Of a stretch of 64,000 nucleotides of DNA, positions 63,101 through 64,000 are shown piece by piece (the stretch's first letter is position 1; the number at the start of each line of letters is the position of its first letter). The DNA lies in NCBI RefSeq assembly GCF_900111075.1, contig NZ_FOFZ01000001.1, positions 248,001 through 312,000 on the forward strand, written 5' to 3'. Below the pieces are notes generated by a model. That model had not been told where the DNA came from, searched no databases, and saw only the letters and a program-made list of their open reading frames with translations. A program made the position numbers and the translations under genes. The stretch comes from Flavobacterium frigoris. Lineage in GTDB: Bacteria; Bacteroidota; Bacteroidia; Flavobacteriales; Flavobacteriaceae.

Positions 63101-63574
63101 AGAGACTTTAATATTCCATTCTTTGTTAGTTGACAAGGCTTGAGCAGTTAAATTACTGCTACCAACAATTAGATTGTAATGCTCTTTATTTTTAAAGATG
63201 TATCCTTTTGCATGTGCATTTCCTGTTGTTGCAATTCTTAGGTCTATATTTTTGAATTGAGATAATCTTTTAAGCGCTTCAGGTTGCGTGAAGTTTAGAT
63301 ATTGAGAAACTAGAACTTTTCCTTTTATTTCACGTTTTTCTAGTTCTTGTAGTTTATTAATTATTGTAGCAACCCCACTTGTGGTAACAAATGCAACTGA
63401 GATGTAAAACTGGTTGCAATTTTCAAGTTCATGAAGTATTGATGACAGAACTTTTTTTGGTGGATTTTTTTGATTGACGAGCAACTCAGGTTGATACGCT
63501 ATGTTAGATAAAATATTTTTATCTACATAACCTGTTTGTAAACTTGAATTGAAAATTGCAGCTAACTTATCCAT
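60131..63574 (-). CDS. PLD nuclease - SF2 helicase - DUF3427 - S24 (LexA-like) fusion protein
   Basis: A protein of 1147 residues. N-terminal PLD-type nuclease domain (about 30-185): NAHAKGYIF with His121 and Lys123, then GSSNLT at 138-143. SF2 helicase (about 215-570): Walker A ATGTGKT (246-252), DETH box (336-339), TAT motif (362-364) and QQLGRGLRK (535-543). DUF3427-type region (about 600-960), for example FVLYRKYSRKDVFRILN. C-terminal S24 peptidase: GESM with Ser1048, TIKTY with Lys1093, LRPNS at 1113-1117, and a LexA-like Ala-Gly site at Ala1012-Gly1013. All active-site residues seem present. It overlaps the NUDIX gene by eight bases. A defence or repair role is an inference. Confidence 0.87.
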   Translation of the reverse strand: MDKLAAIFNSSLQTGYVDKNILSNIAYQPELLVNQKNPPKKVLSSILHELENCNQFYISVAFVTTSGVATIINKLQELEKREIKGKVLVSQYLNFTQPEALKRLSQFKNIDLRIATTGNAHAKGYIFKNKEHYNLIVGSSNLTAQALSTNKEWNIKVSALDESGLVEKVINEFKSDFEKATPVTEEYILLYEEIYQKQFLLNKNNKLESLIESQTTITPNAMQIEALGNLKNLRNDKKNKALIISATGTGKTYLSAFDAKAFNPQKLLFVVHRLTIAKDSLKTFRRVFGKDKTMGLYSGEKRELECDFVFSTIQTISKSTHLENFSKDHFDYIIIDETHRSGADSYLKLIDYFEPQFLLGMTATPERTDGNDIFRLFDHNIAYEIRLNRAMEEEMLSPFHYYGVTDLLINNNEIDNKSTFNLLVSNERVNRIIEQAKFYGSDNGITKGLIFCSRKNEAIELSALLNLKGFRTIALTGDSSEEERAKAIERLESDNLHEKLDYIFTVDIFNEGIDIPKINQIIMLRPTASAIIFIQQLGRGLRKVDGKSYVTVIDFIGNYENNYLIPIALYGDTSYNKDSLRKLITEGSRMIPGSSTINFDEITKEKIFESIDSANMQLLSDLKKDYNLLKFKLGRIPMMMDFIEHGSRDPYLYVNYANSYYNFIVKVENDYNSKLSTEEVKLLELFSKEINNSKRVEESLIIKLLINFETLSIKDLRETIFKKYHYAVSDETIKSSVSNLNFEFIREKKDGKLIAAKEIYDLDILKIENDKLHFSSTFLSYLNHKVFKNFLTDSTEYSIYEFDKLFEPNNWQNGFVLYRKYSRKDVFRILNVTENPVAQNVGGYLVSPNNAHCPIFVNYHKEDDISESTKYEDEFVNNKEFNWMSKSNRKIESNDVQSILGKNGAIRLPLFIKKNNDEGMDFYYMGEVSPELNQVEQTTMKNDSGKQVSVVKIRFNLTNAVSTSMYNYLEQKATVKVSKPEKKDVIIPLQETINFEPTIRNLIPLYDFYAAAGTFSEIQSEKDYTLIEGPENTNKNSDYFACKIVGESMNRVIPNGSICLFKPYNGGSRNGKIVLVENMDIQDHDFNSAFTIKTYSSEKIVSEEGWEHTSIVLRPNSFEESYKNIIINEDNGAEMRVVGEFVSIISN

Positions 63575-63962
63575 TCATTATTAATTTATTTACTATCGGA
63601 ATATCAGCCGCCGCCCAATCAAGTTTTTTAAGTTCTGATAGAGTTAACCATTCTTGTGCTATATGTTCATTAAGTGTGAGTTCTTTTGTTTGAACTTCAC
63701 AAATATAACTGTGCATCGTCAATTCAAAATCAGGATATTCATGCGCAACAGTTAGAAATAATTCCTGGATGTCTGTTGTGATATTTAACTCTTCAAATAA
63801 TTCTCGTTTTAAAGCATCTTTTTGTGTTTCGCCTTGTTCAATTTTCCCACCTGGAAATTCAAACTTCTCAGAGATATATGAGAGTTTGTTTTTAGGTCTT
63901 TGAACACATAAAATTTTATTATCAAAATATATTATTGCAGCTACTACCTCAATTTTTTTCAT
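63567..63962 (-). CDS. NUDIX hydrolase (MutT-like)
   Basis: A pyrophosphohydrolase of 131 residues. It starts KKIEVVAAIIYFDNKILCVQ and the Nudix box is complete: GGKIEQGETQKDALKRELFE then ELNI, matching G-x5-E-x7-R-E-U-x-E-E-x-G/N-U. The KFEFPGGKIE loop is that of MutT-type (8-oxo)dNTP or CTP hydrolases. Its stop codon lies inside the first codons of the helicase gene, so both are translated from one mRNA and the NUDIX product is made first. A nucleotide-clearing role beside the helicase-nuclease is likely. The promoter would lie at the window end. Confidence 0.92.
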   Translation of the reverse strand: MKKIEVVAAIIYFDNKILCVQRPKNKLSYISEKFEFPGGKIEQGETQKDALKRELFEELNITTDIQELFLTVAHEYPDFELTMHSYICEVQTKELTLNEHIAQEWLTLSELKKLDWAAADIPIVNKLIMNG

Positions 63963-64000
63963 TCTTAACCTCTGTTTTACTCTGAATAATTACCCTTTAG

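Noticed and set aside
1..64000. CRISPR array, rRNA operon, riboswitch or prophage
   Set aside because: No regularly spaced direct repeats, rRNA-like stretches, known riboswitch cores or phage structural genes were seen by eye; only a motif search could exclude small RNAs.

Overview
The window looks like chromosomal DNA of a Flavobacterium-type member of the Bacteroidetes. Several things point there: low GC, promoters of the TAnnTTTG type instead of Shine-Dalgarno-led genes, a SprE/PorW-like lipoprotein of the type IX secretion and gliding machinery, an ATP synthase operon that lacks atpD and atpC, a DUF4254/GT9 pair, and many small Bacteroidetes-restricted families. The genus is an inference from protein resemblance; no database was searched.

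Layout. 1-6 kb: the 5' part of glnS, folB, a tRNA-Cys with a decayed duplicate of its 3' end, and a leftward operon rnr - DUF2807 - LysE exporter. 6.08-6.77 kb: a gene-free, very AT-rich stretch carrying six copies of a DnaA-box-like 9-mer; genes on its left point left and most genes on its right point right, so it is a candidate replication origin. 6.8-14 kb: housekeeping genes (rpiB, tex, tatA), a membrane-anchored relative of M23 peptidases without the catalytic domain, a GH3-type ligase and a DUF6909 protein. 14-25.3 kb: a surface polysaccharide locus with a chain-length protein, Wzx-type flippase, three glycosyltransferases, two polymerase/ligase-like membrane proteins, a UDP-xylose synthase-like enzyme, the initiating undecaprenyl-phosphate sugar transferase and a CapK-like adenylating enzyme. 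25.4-31.7 kb: purD, upp, DUF4254/GT9 and an FAD/[2Fe-2S] reductase. 31.7-36.4 kb: a PadR-controlled cluster of membrane proteins and an ABC exporter, interrupted by a 409-bp unit in which a GIY-YIG nuclease gene lies between perfect 25-nt inverted repeats. 36.5-45.5 kb: sprE-like gene, bactofilin and atpZ/I-atpBEFHAG. 45.5-53.3 kb: acetyltransferase, lipoprotein, second flippase, dut, sugar nucleotidyltransferase, TPR protein, DUF4292 lipoprotein and an EnvC-like protein with a degenerate LytM domain. 53.5-59.9 kb: polysaccharide deacetylase with a partner lipoprotein, TonB receptor, cytochrome c and soluble PQQ-type sugar dehydrogenase, with palindromic repeats between. 60.1-64 kb: a two-gene operon of a NUDIX hydrolase and an 1147-residue protein joining a PLD nuclease, an SF2 helicase, DUF3427 and a LexA/UmuD-like S24 self-cleaving domain.

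The most unusual items are the PLD-helicase-S24 fusion with its NUDIX partner (a candidate damage-responsive defence or repair system), the GIY-YIG gene inside long inverted repeats, the candidate origin, a strong hairpin between atpE and atpF, and the duplicated tRNA-Cys tail. All functions are read from motifs and family knowledge.
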